NCBI GenBank assembly: GCA_024639415.1
Contig: JAHEIK010000006.1
Span: 1 to 23,006 of the forward strand
Direction: 5' to 3'
DNA from: Planctomycetota bacterium
GTDB taxonomy: Bacteria > Planctomycetota > PLA2 > JAEUHO01
Length of the DNA stretch: 23,006 bases
The notes under the pieces were generated by a model. It was not told the DNA's origin and did not search any database. It saw only the letters and a list, made by a program, of their open reading frames with translations. The translations under genes were made by a program, and so were the position numbers. Numbering within the stretch: the stretch's first letter is position 1; the number at the start of each line of letters is the position of its first letter. Below, one piece after another: positions 6,244 to 12,775 of this stretch.

Positions 6244-7491
6244 ATGCCGTTTTCACCCCTGCCCGAGATATTCGAAGAGTTGCGTGCCGGCCGTTTCGTG
6301 ATCCTGGTCGACGACCCGGACCGCGAGAACGAAGGCGACCTCGTGATGCCCGCAGAGATGGTGCGTGACGAGGACGTCGCGTTCATGCTGCGCTACACGA
6401 GCGGGATCCTGTGCGTGACGATGCCTGCCGAGCGCGCCGACGAGCTCGAGCTTCCGTTGCAGGTGAGCACGGGCAGCAACAACTCGAAGTTCGGCACGCA
6501 GTTCACCGTCAGCGTCGAAGCGATGCGCGGCGTGACCACGGGCGTGAGCGCGGCGGACCGTGCCACGACGATCCGGACGCTCGCCAATCCCGAGACGCAG
6601 GCCGCCGACCTCGCGCGCCCCGGCCACATCTACCCGATCCGGGCGGCCGAGCACGGCGTGCTGCGCCGCAGTGGACAGACGGAGGGCTCGGTCGACCTGT
6701 GCCGGCTCGCCGGCTTGCAGGACATCGGCCTCATCAGCGAGCTGATGAAGCCGGACGGCACGATGATGCGCCTGCCCGACCTCGAGGTGTTCGCGGAAGA
6801 GCACGGCCTGAAGATCTGCACCGTGCGCGACGTCATCGAGTGGCGGCGGCACAAGGAGCGCCTCATCACGCTGGAAGCGACGGCGAAGCTCCCCACGGAT
6901 GTCGGCGCCTTCGACATCCACGTCTATCAGGCGAAGGCCGATCCGGAGCCGCACCTCGCGCTGAGCATGGGCATCGTCCCGCCGAACCCGGATGCGCCGA
7001 ACGAGCCGATCGACGAGCCGGTGCTCGTGCGTGCGCACAGCGAGTGCCTGACGGGCGACCTCTTCCACTCGTCACGCTGCGACTGCGGTGACCAGCTGCG
7101 CGCGGCGCAGCGGAAGATCGCGAAGGAGGGCCGTGGTGTCATCCTGTACATGCGTCAGGAAGGTCGCGGCATCGGCCTGACCAACAAGATCAAGGCCTAC
7201 GCGCTGCAGGACCAGGGCCTGGACACGGTCGAAGCGAACCTGAAGCTTGGATTCAAGGCGGACCATCGCGACTACGGCGTGGGTGCCCAGATCCTGCACG
7301 ATCTCGGCGTGCGCAGGATGAAGCTGCTGACGAACAATCCGGTCAAGTTCCGCGCCCTGAAGGGCTACGGCTTGGAGATCGTGGACCGCGTGCCGCTGGA
7401 GACCGTCCCGAACCCGAGCAACGCCCACTACCTCCGCACGAAGGTGGAGAAGATGGGTCACCTCCTGAGCATCCCTGACGAACCGACGTAG
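6244..7491 (+). CDS. ribBA: Bifunctional 3,4-dihydroxy-2-butanone-4-phosphate synthase / GTP cyclohydrolase II (RibBA)
   Basis: The fused enzyme makes both riboflavin precursors in the cytoplasm. Residues 1-205 are the RibB domain: DDPDRENEGDLVMPAE (23-38), VTTGVSAADRATTIR (97-111) and RPGHIYPIRA (125-134). Residues 225-415 are the GTP cyclohydrolase II domain with zinc ligands Cys268, Cys279 and Cys281 (SECLTGDLFHSSRCDCGDQL), then RQEGRGIGLTNKIKAY and TNNPVKFRALKGYGLEIVDR. The length is typical. One key RibB residue is changed: the usual GHTEA reads GQTEG, so Gln145 (CAG at 6676-6678) replaces the His that ligates metal in E. coli RibB. The cyclohydrolase half looks intact; the RibB activity is uncertain. 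No Shine-Dalgarno is evident before ATG 6244. Confidence 0.93.
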   Translation: MPFSPLPEIFEELRAGRFVILVDDPDRENEGDLVMPAEMVRDEDVAFMLRYTSGILCVTMPAERADELELPLQVSTGSNNSKFGTQFTVSVEAMRGVTTGVSAADRATTIRTLANPETQAADLARPGHIYPIRAAEHGVLRRSGQTEGSVDLCRLAGLQDIGLISELMKPDGTMMRLPDLEVFAEEHGLKICTVRDVIEWRRHKERLITLEATAKLPTDVGAFDIHVYQAKADPEPHLALSMGIVPPNPDAPNEPIDEPVLVRAHSECLTGDLFHSSRCDCGDQLRAAQRKIAKEGRGVILYMRQEGRGIGLTNKIKAYALQDQGLDTVEANLKLGFKADHRDYGVGAQILHDLGVRRMKLLTNNPVKFRALKGYGLEIVDRVPLETVPNPSNAHYLRTKVEKMGHLLSIPDEPT

Positions 7492-7495
7492 TCGG
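7483..7495. repeat. 13-bp direct repeat, copy 1, over the ribBA stop codon
   Basis: CCGACGTAGTCGG covers the last sense codons and TAG of ribBA and recurs exactly at 7689-7701. The unit is itself a dyad (CCGAC-GTA-GTCGG). The two copies bracket the tandem repeats A and B, and this copy resembles the ACCGACGTGAACGGGAC core of those repeats. Confidence 0.6.
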
Positions 7496-7497
7496 GA

Positions 7498-7569
7498 CGT
7501 CAGACCCCGTGAACGTAAACGTTTGCGAGCCCGTTACCGACGTGAACGGAACACGTCCCCGTGGCCCGC
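7498..7569 (+). repeat. Hexamer-periodic repeat, copy A
   Basis: A 72-bp unit beginning CGTCAGACCCCGTGAACG. CGT recurs every 6 nt over the first part (CGTGAA CGTAAA CGTTTG). It matches copy B at 7599-7670 in 64 of 72 positions without gaps, with a period of 101 bp. Confidence 0.8.
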
Positions 7570-7598
7570 CCCTAATCTCCGGAACCGGGCAGTCGCCT

Positions 7599-7670
7599 CG
7601 TCAGTCCCCGTAAACGTGAACGTCTGCGTGCCCGTTACCGACGTGAACGGGACACGCCCCCGTCGCCCGC
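7599..7670 (+). repeat. Hexamer-periodic repeat, copy B
   Basis: This direct copy of A is separated from it by 29 bp. It contains a perfect internal hairpin CCCGTT/AACGGG around ACCGACGTG. Its last part, CCCGCTCTT, is shared with copy D at 14493-14559, thousands of bases away. Confidence 0.8.
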
Positions 7671-7688
7671 TCTTCGGCTGCCTCCGCG

Positions 7689-7701
7689 CCGACGTAGTCG
7701 G
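7689..7701. repeat. 13-bp direct repeat, copy 2
   Basis: An exact second copy of CCGACGTAGTCGG, lying between repeat B and the end of the four-helix-bundle gene. Together with the copy at 7483-7495 it resembles a target-site duplication or a recombination footprint. Confidence 0.6.
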
Positions 7702-7716
7702 ATCGGATGCTGCTCT

Positions 7717-8073
7717 TCAGCGCTCCCGCGCCTGCACCAACTTCGTCAGCATCTCCACCACTCGGATGAGCAAGCTGCGGGCCTTGCCATTCAGGTCGTC
7801 CGGGACCCAGCCCAGGCGGCGGCAGACGTCCAATGTCGCCGCGCACTCGGTCGCCGACCTACGGCTCATGCGATAGAAGCGCCGCTTCTCGACCGGCGCG
7901 AACTCGCCGGCACCTTCGGCAACGTTGTTCACCACGGACAACGCAGCGCGGCGCAGCTGGTCGCGCAGGTAGGACCGGCCCCGTGGGACGGAGGTCAGGA
8001 TCTCCTCGCAGCAGAGAATGAACTGCATGCCAGCTTGATAGACATCGAGCTTCTCGTGATCGAACTCGGACAT
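7717..8073 (-). CDS. Four-helix-bundle protein, S23/IVP (23S rRNA intervening-sequence) family
   Basis: The product is 118 residues and predicted to be all alpha-helical. Family features are HEKLDVYQAGMQFILCCEEI at the N-terminus, the central YLRDQLRRAALSVVNNVAEG and then EKRRFYRMSRRSATECAATL, the usual pattern of a helix-3 NIAEG-like turn followed by an F(Y/L)xxARGSxxE-type helix. Such proteins are known from intervening sequences in 23S rRNA genes, and as Avd in diversity-generating retroelements they bind reverse transcriptase and nucleic acid. No reverse transcriptase, template repeat or rRNA is present here. ATG 8073 has GGAGG at 8081-8085, 7 nt upstream. The gene sits inside inverted repeats A/B and C, suggesting it travels with them. 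Molecular role here unknown. Confidence 0.88.
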   Translation of the reverse strand: MSEFDHEKLDVYQAGMQFILCCEEILTSVPRGRSYLRDQLRRAALSVVNNVAEGAGEFAPVEKRRFYRMSRRSATECAATLDVCRRLGWVPDDLNGKARSLLIRVVEMLTKLVQARER

Positions 8074-8150
8074 GTGACTTCCTCCGCGGGGGCATCCCCC
8101 ATCGCCTGGGGCGGCGCTTGGTCACATGAGGGGGCGTGGTGCTCAAGGAA

Positions 8151-8215
8151 TCCGGGAGACGGGTACGGGCTACGGGTACGTCGGTAACGGTGACGCAAAC
8201 GTTTACGTTCACGGG
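8151..8215 (-). repeat. Hexamer-periodic repeat, copy C (inverted)
   Basis: Read on the minus strand this 65-bp copy starts CCCGTGAACGTAAACG and stays collinear with copy A without gaps, sharing the core CCGTTACCGACGT. The CGT-every-6-nt rhythm continues to its end (CGTACC CGTAGC CCGTACC CGT). It forms the right-hand inverted end of the cassette. Confidence 0.8.
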
Positions 8216-8275
8216 CGGGGGGCCGGCGAGAGGCCGCGACAGGATCCCGTAGCGCCCAGCGTTCGAGCGGTTGTG

Positions 8276-10168
8276 CTACCCGAAGTTCAAGTACGTGTAG
8301 CCATCCAAGCTCGACTCGTACTCCTTGAGCACCCGCTCGCCGGCCCTCTTCCCCAGCCGGCCCGCCGCCACACGTTCCGCGACCTGCTCGCGAACCCTGT
8401 CCAGCATCGTCTCCGGCGCGTAGCCGAACAACTCGAGCACCTCGTGGGCCTCGTCGCCTCGCACCGCCTTCGCGATGCGCGCCTTGCCGTTCTTGTCCAC
8501 GTGCACGTGCGCCTCGTCGACGCGGCCAAACAGGTTGTGATAGTCCCCCAGCACATCCTGATAGGCGCCCAACAGCGTGATGGCCACGTGGTACGGCTTG
8601 CCATCCTCCAGCGTGTGCAGCGCCAGGCTCGTCCTGCGGTCGCTGATGTCCACGAAGCGGTCGATCTCACCAAAGGAGTCGCACGTCACGTCGCAGAGCG
8701 TCGCCTGCACGGTCGGACGCTCGTTCAGCCTGTGGATCGGGACCACCGGGAACAGCTGATCGAGCGCCCAGTGATCGGGCAGCGATTGGAAGACGCTGAA
8801 GTTGGCGATGTACTTCGTGATCAGACGACGCTCCAGCCGCTGGAACTCGTCGGGCAGGTGGCGCGCGTCCTTGGCATACGCAAGCGCCCGGCGGCGGAGA
8901 TCGCGCATCAGGCGCTCGGCCAGGGCGCGGTCGCGGAGTGAGAGATAGCCGAGATCGAACTGCGCGTGCAGCTCGTCGTAGCGCGCCTGCGCGTCGTGGA
9001 AGTACTCGCGGTGGTTCTTCCGCGTCATCTCGTCGCGGATCTCGTAGAGCTCGCGCAAGGAGTCGTGGGCGTCCTCGGGCAGCGCGAGACTCGCGCCGTT
9101 CTCGTTCTGGTTCTGCCCCCCCACCTCGCTGATGAGCAGGGCGTGATAGGCGGTCAGGGCGCGCCCGGACTCGGAAACGAGTGTGGGAACCGGCACGTCC
9201 TCCGCGTCGCAGATCTCCTGCACGATGTAGACGACGTCATTCGCATACTCGCGCACGGAGTAGTTCATGCTGGCTTCGTACGACGTCTTGCTTCCGTCGT
9301 AGTCGACCCCGAGGCCGCCGCCGACGTCGAGGTACTCGACCGGGCAGCCGCTGGCGCGCAGCTTGGCGTAGACGCGCGCGCCCTCCTTCACCGCAGCCTT
9401 GATGCTGCGGATCTCGGTGATCTGACTGCCGACGTGGAAGTGCAGGAGACAGAAGCCGTCGAGCAGGCCGTGCTCGTCGAGCGTCGAGACGGTGTCGAGC
9501 AGCTCCTGCGTCGTGAGCCCGAACTTGGAGCCGGCACCGCTGGACCCCGTCCACTTCCCGCTGCTCTTGCTGTGCAAGCGGATCCGTACGCCGATCCACG
9601 GCTTCACCTTCAGTCGCTTGGCCACGCGCGCGATCAGCTCCGCCTCTTGGGGCTTCTCGACGATGATGACGACCTTGCGACCGAGCTGGGTGCCGCGCAG
9701 CGCGAGCCGCACGTAGTCTGCGTCCTTGTAGCCGTTGCACACGACGATCGCGTCGTCGTGCAGGCGATGTGTCAGGGCGACCGCGAGCTCCGCCTTGCTG
9801 CCCGCCTCCAGGCCGAAGCCGCGACGTCGGCCGGCCTTCACCAGACCGGCGACGACGTCGGCGTTCTGGTTCACCTTGATCGGGAACACCCCGCGGTAGG
9901 CGCCCGGATACTCGAACTCATCAATGGCACGCTGGAAGGCGTCGAAGATCTCATCCAGGCGACTGCGCAGGATCTGCGGGAAGCGCAGCAGCAGCGGGCA
10001 GCGCAGCTTGCGCCGCTGCAGGTTCGGCAGCAGCGCGTGCAGATCGACCTGGCGCTCGTCGCGCAGCGGGTGCACGGACAGGTGGCCGCGGCGGTTGATG
10101 CTGAAGTAGCCGTTGCCCCAGGCATCGATGCCGTAGTAGCGGCTGGCTTCACGACTGCTGTAGGTCAT
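8276..10168 (-). CDS. speA: Biosynthetic arginine decarboxylase
   Basis: A PLP-dependent fold-III decarboxylase turning arginine into agmatine, the first step of the agmatine route to putrescine. From ATG 10168 it has 630 residues, normal for SpeA. The N-terminus has the family signature YYGIDAWGNGYFSINRRGHL. The PLP lysine is Lys98 in GVFPIKVNQN. HFHVGSQI and the glycine-rich YLDVGGGLGVDYDG bind the cofactor phosphate. The C-terminus has LFPVVPIHRLNERPTVQATL, the CDVTCDSFGEID active-site cysteine region and GAYQDVLGDYHNLFGRVDEA. ATG 10168 has GGAGGG at 10179-10184; the 12-bp palindrome GGGCCGCGGCCC (10170-10181) overlaps this site and could limit initiation. A TTG at 10189 would extend the frame but is less likely. 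No agmatinase or agmatine deiminase gene is nearby. Confidence 0.95.
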   Translation of the reverse strand: MTYSSREASRYYGIDAWGNGYFSINRRGHLSVHPLRDERQVDLHALLPNLQRRKLRCPLLLRFPQILRSRLDEIFDAFQRAIDEFEYPGAYRGVFPIKVNQNADVVAGLVKAGRRRGFGLEAGSKAELAVALTHRLHDDAIVVCNGYKDADYVRLALRGTQLGRKVVIIVEKPQEAELIARVAKRLKVKPWIGVRIRLHSKSSGKWTGSSGAGSKFGLTTQELLDTVSTLDEHGLLDGFCLLHFHVGSQITEIRSIKAAVKEGARVYAKLRASGCPVEYLDVGGGLGVDYDGSKTSYEASMNYSVREYANDVVYIVQEICDAEDVPVPTLVSESGRALTAYHALLISEVGGQNQNENGASLALPEDAHDSLRELYEIRDEMTRKNHREYFHDAQARYDELHAQFDLGYLSLRDRALAERLMRDLRRRALAYAKDARHLPDEFQRLERRLITKYIANFSVFQSLPDHWALDQLFPVVPIHRLNERPTVQATLCDVTCDSFGEIDRFVDISDRRTSLALHTLEDGKPYHVAITLLGAYQDVLGDYHNLFGRVDEAHVHVDKNGKARIAKAVRGDEAHEVLELFGYAPETMLDRVREQVAERVAAGRLGKRAGERVLKEYESSLDGYTYLNFG

Positions 10169-10200
10169 GGGGCCGCGGCCCTCCAACAAGGGGGCGCGAT

Positions 10201-10222
10201 TGGACCCCGGAGTCGGGGTCCA
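10201..10222. promoter_or_regulatory. Perfect 8-bp hairpin upstream of speA
   Basis: TGGACCCC (10201-10208) pairs with GGGGTCCA (10215-10222) around GGAGTC. It lies about 30 bp upstream of the speA start, within the 211-bp gap to the preceding operon. No T-tract is present. It could be a leader structure or an operator dyad. Confidence 0.35.
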
Positions 10223-10320
10223 CCGGAAGGACTTTCCCCCTCAGCCCATGGAGGTGGCCGTGCCCGGTCCCGGGGTTGGGCGCTCGATCGTTGGGGACGG
10301 CGCACCAGGAGTCCGCCACG

Positions 10321-10377
10321 GACGGGCGCGCACGCGGCCCTTCGACAAGCTCAGGGCCTTGGGGCGCCCCTACGCGC
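10321..10377 (+). repeat. Dispersed REP-like repeat F, copy 1
   Basis: A 57-bp intergenic unit nearly identical (54 of 57) to 14593-14649. It contains the imperfect palindrome GGCCCTTCGACAAGCTCAGG and the perfect palindrome GGGGCGCCCC. It begins 2 nt beyond the stop codon of the CBM9-like/cyclophilin gene. The CTTCGACAAGCTCAG core resembles, from memory, a palindrome recurring between genes in various GC-rich bacteria. Confidence 0.75.
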
Positions 10378-10379
10378 CC

Positions 10380-12176
10380 CTACTTCGGCTCCCGGCCTTC
10401 GGCGGTGAGCGGCACGTAGCGCGCCTTGGCGTCGAGATCGCTCAGTGTGATGCGGACGATCCGGTCGCCCTTGCGCAGGCCGTCCACCACGTCCTGCCCT
10501 GTGAGCACGCGGCCGAAGATCGCCTGCTCGCCCTGGAGGTGCATGGCCGTACCCGTGAGCACGTAGAACTGCGAGCCCTCGCTGTCCTTGCCTGCGCTCG
10601 CCATCACGACGGCACCGCGCAGCATCCGTCGCTTGTTGCGCTCCGAGCGAATGGCGTAGCCGGGCGTCCCCGTCCCGACCTCCCCGGGCGCCGCGGCCCC
10701 CTCCCTGGAGTTCGGATCCCCCGTCTGCACGAGGAAGAACGGCTCCGTACGGTGGAAGGCAAGGCCGTCGTAGAACTTCTTCTGCGCGAGGTACACGAAG
10801 TTCTTGACCGTGTTCTGCGCCTCGTCGGGGAACAGCTCGATGACGAACACGCCGCGCGTGGTAGTGATCTCGGCCTTCGGGCGCACGAGCTGGCCTTCGC
10901 GCTTGGCGCGGTTGGCTGCTTCGTACGCCGCACGCCGGCCGGCCACGGAGAACTGCGCGTGGCTCTCGAGGAAGGCGTCGGCCGGATAGCGCTTCGCAAG
11001 CTCCTGCAGCACGGGCGTCGAAGCGGCGAACTCGCCGTGCTTGTACTGCAGCAGGGCGCGCCCGAGGCGCACGCCCTCGCGCTGCCAACGCGACGGATCA
11101 CGCGTCGCCGCGGCGTCGGCGATCCGCGCGAAAGCCCCCGCGTAGTCGCTCGGCGCCCCCGGCTCTCCCTCGGCCGCTCGGCGACCAAGGACCCCCAGGT
11201 GCAGGCCGTACTGCGCGGCACGCCAACCCGGCGCGGTGCGCACCACGGCAAAGAACTCATCGCCCGCACGCTGCCAGAGGCCGAGGCGCTGATAGGCGTC
11301 GCCCAGCACGCAGCGCACGGGCGCTTCGAGGTCCGGCCGCAGCTCGAGGATCGCGTGCAGGGGAGCTACGAGCCGCGCCTCGAACTGCTCCAGGACCTCC
11401 GCGCGCGGAAGGCGCGGATGGATCGGCGAGGCGGCCCCCTTCTGGAAGGTGAGCCAAGCCGCCATGCGCGCGGCGTCGGCCTTGTCCTCACGGGCGATGC
11501 GCTGCGTGTCCACCTGCACGTCCAGCAGCCAGCCCGTCGGCGGTGGGACGACCTCGTTCCACCGCGCCGGTCCGCGCCACACGGCGCCTTCCGGCCAGGC
11601 CCCGAGCACGTTGGGGGTGCGCGTGTAGACGACGACGGCAAGCCGCAGCGCCTGGTCCTTGGCTGCGGCCAGGTCGGCCCACGGCACGCCCGCCTCGAGG
11701 CTCCAGGCGCCTGCGCGCTGCCAGTCCGCCGCGCCGTCGACGCGGTAGTGCGCCCGGCCGACGCCCTTGGGTCCGAGCACATGGATGCGCGGCGCACGCA
11801 GTTCGAGAGGACGGAAGTCGATCGACACGGCGTCGCCCGCGCTCTTCGTGCCCTCGGGCGCGCACATCAGACGCAGACCGATGGACGTGCCCGGATCCTC
11901 GGCCATCTGCACGCCGATCACGAGGCGGCCATCCACCGAGAGCGCACGGACGTCGGGGGCGATCTGCTGCTTGCCGTCGGGCGTCGGCACCTCGATGGCG
12001 GCGACGGGCAGCCGCGCTGCGCTCTTCCACGCGGCCTCGTCCAGCCGGCCGTCGAGTGCCACGCCGGTCGCCGACGGCGGGGTCAGCGCCGGCCCGGGAT
12101 CGGCGGAGAGGCCGGAGGTCCCGAGCAGGGCGACGAGCGTGATGACGAGCGCGAGAGGCAGGCGGATGGTTGTCAC
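10380..12176 (-). CDS. Secreted fusion protein: CBM9-like domain, helical linker, cyclophilin-type peptidyl-prolyl isomerase
   Basis: The protein is 598 residues and starts at GTG 12176, which overlaps the upstream gene's stop as GTGA. Residues 1-25 are a signal peptide. Residues about 35-230 resemble family 9 carbohydrate-binding modules, opening with VALDGRLDEAAWKSAARLPV and later WSLEAGVPWADL. Residues about 260-425 are helical with TPR-like spacing. Residues 435-580 are a cyclophilin domain: FVIELFPDEAQNTVKNFV, FHR at 474-476 with the catalytic Arg, QTGDPN at 484-489, GSQFYVLTG at 534-542 and FGRVLTGQDVVDGL. Residues expected for isomerase activity are present. It probably assists folding in the periplasm or at the envelope; the CBM9-like part may dock it on sugar polymers. 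That pairing is unusual. Confidence 0.85.
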   Translation of the reverse strand: MTTIRLPLALVITLVALLGTSGLSADPGPALTPPSATGVALDGRLDEAAWKSAARLPVAAIEVPTPDGKQQIAPDVRALSVDGRLVIGVQMAEDPGTSIGLRLMCAPEGTKSAGDAVSIDFRPLELRAPRIHVLGPKGVGRAHYRVDGAADWQRAGAWSLEAGVPWADLAAAKDQALRLAVVVYTRTPNVLGAWPEGAVWRGPARWNEVVPPPTGWLLDVQVDTQRIAREDKADAARMAAWLTFQKGAASPIHPRLPRAEVLEQFEARLVAPLHAILELRPDLEAPVRCVLGDAYQRLGLWQRAGDEFFAVVRTAPGWRAAQYGLHLGVLGRRAAEGEPGAPSDYAGAFARIADAAATRDPSRWQREGVRLGRALLQYKHGEFAASTPVLQELAKRYPADAFLESHAQFSVAGRRAAYEAANRAKREGQLVRPKAEITTTRGVFVIELFPDEAQNTVKNFVYLAQKKFYDGLAFHRTEPFFLVQTGDPNSREGAAAPGEVGTGTPGYAIRSERNKRRMLRGAVVMASAGKDSEGSQFYVLTGTAMHLQGEQAIFGRVLTGQDVVDGLRKGDRIVRITLSDLDAKARYVPLTAEGREPK

Positions 12177-12775
12177 GTCAGGACCCTCAAGACATGGAGG
12201 ACGGCCCCCGCCGCAGCCGCTGCCGGGAGATTGTCGTCAGGGGGTAGGGGCACGAGATCGACGAGCGCCGCCGCTCCGGCTGCTGCGAAGCAGGCCAAGA
12301 CCGGCGGCACGACCTCGAGTGTGACCCAGCCCGTGCCCAAGGCCAACGCAGCAGCGCCCGCGGACAGTCCCCACGCGGCCAGCCCCCCCACCAGGAGGTA
12401 GGCCGCGGAGCCTGACCACGTGGCCTTGCGGCTGCCGAAGACGGTCGCGGCGGGCACGCGCTGCCCCACCAGGGCCGCGGCGGCATCGCCAAAGGCGAGC
12501 ACCCCCCAGGCCGCCGCCGCCTCGGCGCGCGGGAGTAGGAGCACCAGCAGCAGCACCGCCAAGGGGTACGTGCGCAGGCCGGCGAGATAGCGCTCCCCAG
12601 GCCGGCGCAGCCTGGCATCCAGCCCCGTGAGCGGGAAGACGACCCAGCCGGCGACGACGCCCAGGCCGGCGGCGACCAGATGCCACGGCGCGGGCAGCAG
12701 GCCCAGGGCGAGGGCGAAGAAACCGGTGGCCGCGTGCAGGAGCGGACGACGAAGGGCGCGCGACTGCGCCTTCAC
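12173..12775 (-). CDS. Integral membrane CTP-dependent polyprenol/phytol kinase-like protein (SEC59/VTE5/DGK1-type)
   Basis: The product is 200 residues, almost entirely hydrophobic, with about 6-7 membrane segments. The family fingerprint is FGDAAAALVGQRVPAATVFG followed by SRKATWSGSAAYLLVGG, matching the GDxxA...G...KxxxGS pattern of dolichol/phytol kinases and related cytidylyltransferases. A conserved acidic Asp-Asn motif, LVDLVPLPPDDNLPA, sits near the C-terminus. GTG 12775 overlaps the methyltransferase stop (GTGA), and its own stop overlaps the next GTG in the same way. The frame stays open further upstream inside the methyltransferase gene, but that part has the composition of an antisense or shifted frame. 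It probably phosphorylates a prenol or lipid at the inner membrane; the substrate is unknown. Confidence 0.75.
   Translation of the reverse strand: MKAQSRALRRPLLHAATGFFALALGLLPAPWHLVAAGLGVVAGWVVFPLTGLDARLRRPGERYLAGLRTYPLAVLLLVLLLPRAEAAAAWGVLAFGDAAAALVGQRVPAATVFGSRKATWSGSAAYLLVGGLAAWGLSAGAAALALGTGWVTLEVVPPVLACFAAAGAAALVDLVPLPPDDNLPAAAAAGAVLHVLRVLT

Larger units (their letters stand above)
7498..8215. mobile_element. Putative small mobile cassette: four-helix-bundle gene between inverted hexamer-periodic repeats
   Basis: The segment between ribBA and speA is bounded on the left by two direct copies (A, B) and on the right by one inverted copy (C) of the same repeat. The outermost A and C share an exact 22-bp match in inverted orientation (7506-7527 against 8194-8215). 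The only gene inside is a four-helix-bundle protein of the S23/IVP family. No transposase or recombinase is encoded, so any movement would need a partner in trans or an RNA-based route. The mobile interpretation is inference; the inverted repeats and gene content are read directly. Confidence 0.5.

Noticed and set aside
6155..6256. Longer N-terminus of the secreted repeat protein to 6256
   Set aside because: It would overlap the ribBA start and place 34 extra residues before a clear signal peptide; GTG 6154 is the better start.
7498..7670. CRISPR array made of copies A and B
   Set aside because: Only two long, imperfect direct units separated by 29 bp, with related copies inverted elsewhere and no cas genes.
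7498..8215. Diversity-generating retroelement or 23S rRNA intervening sequence
   Set aside because: The four-helix-bundle family fits both, but no reverse transcriptase, template/variable repeat pair or rRNA sequence is present.
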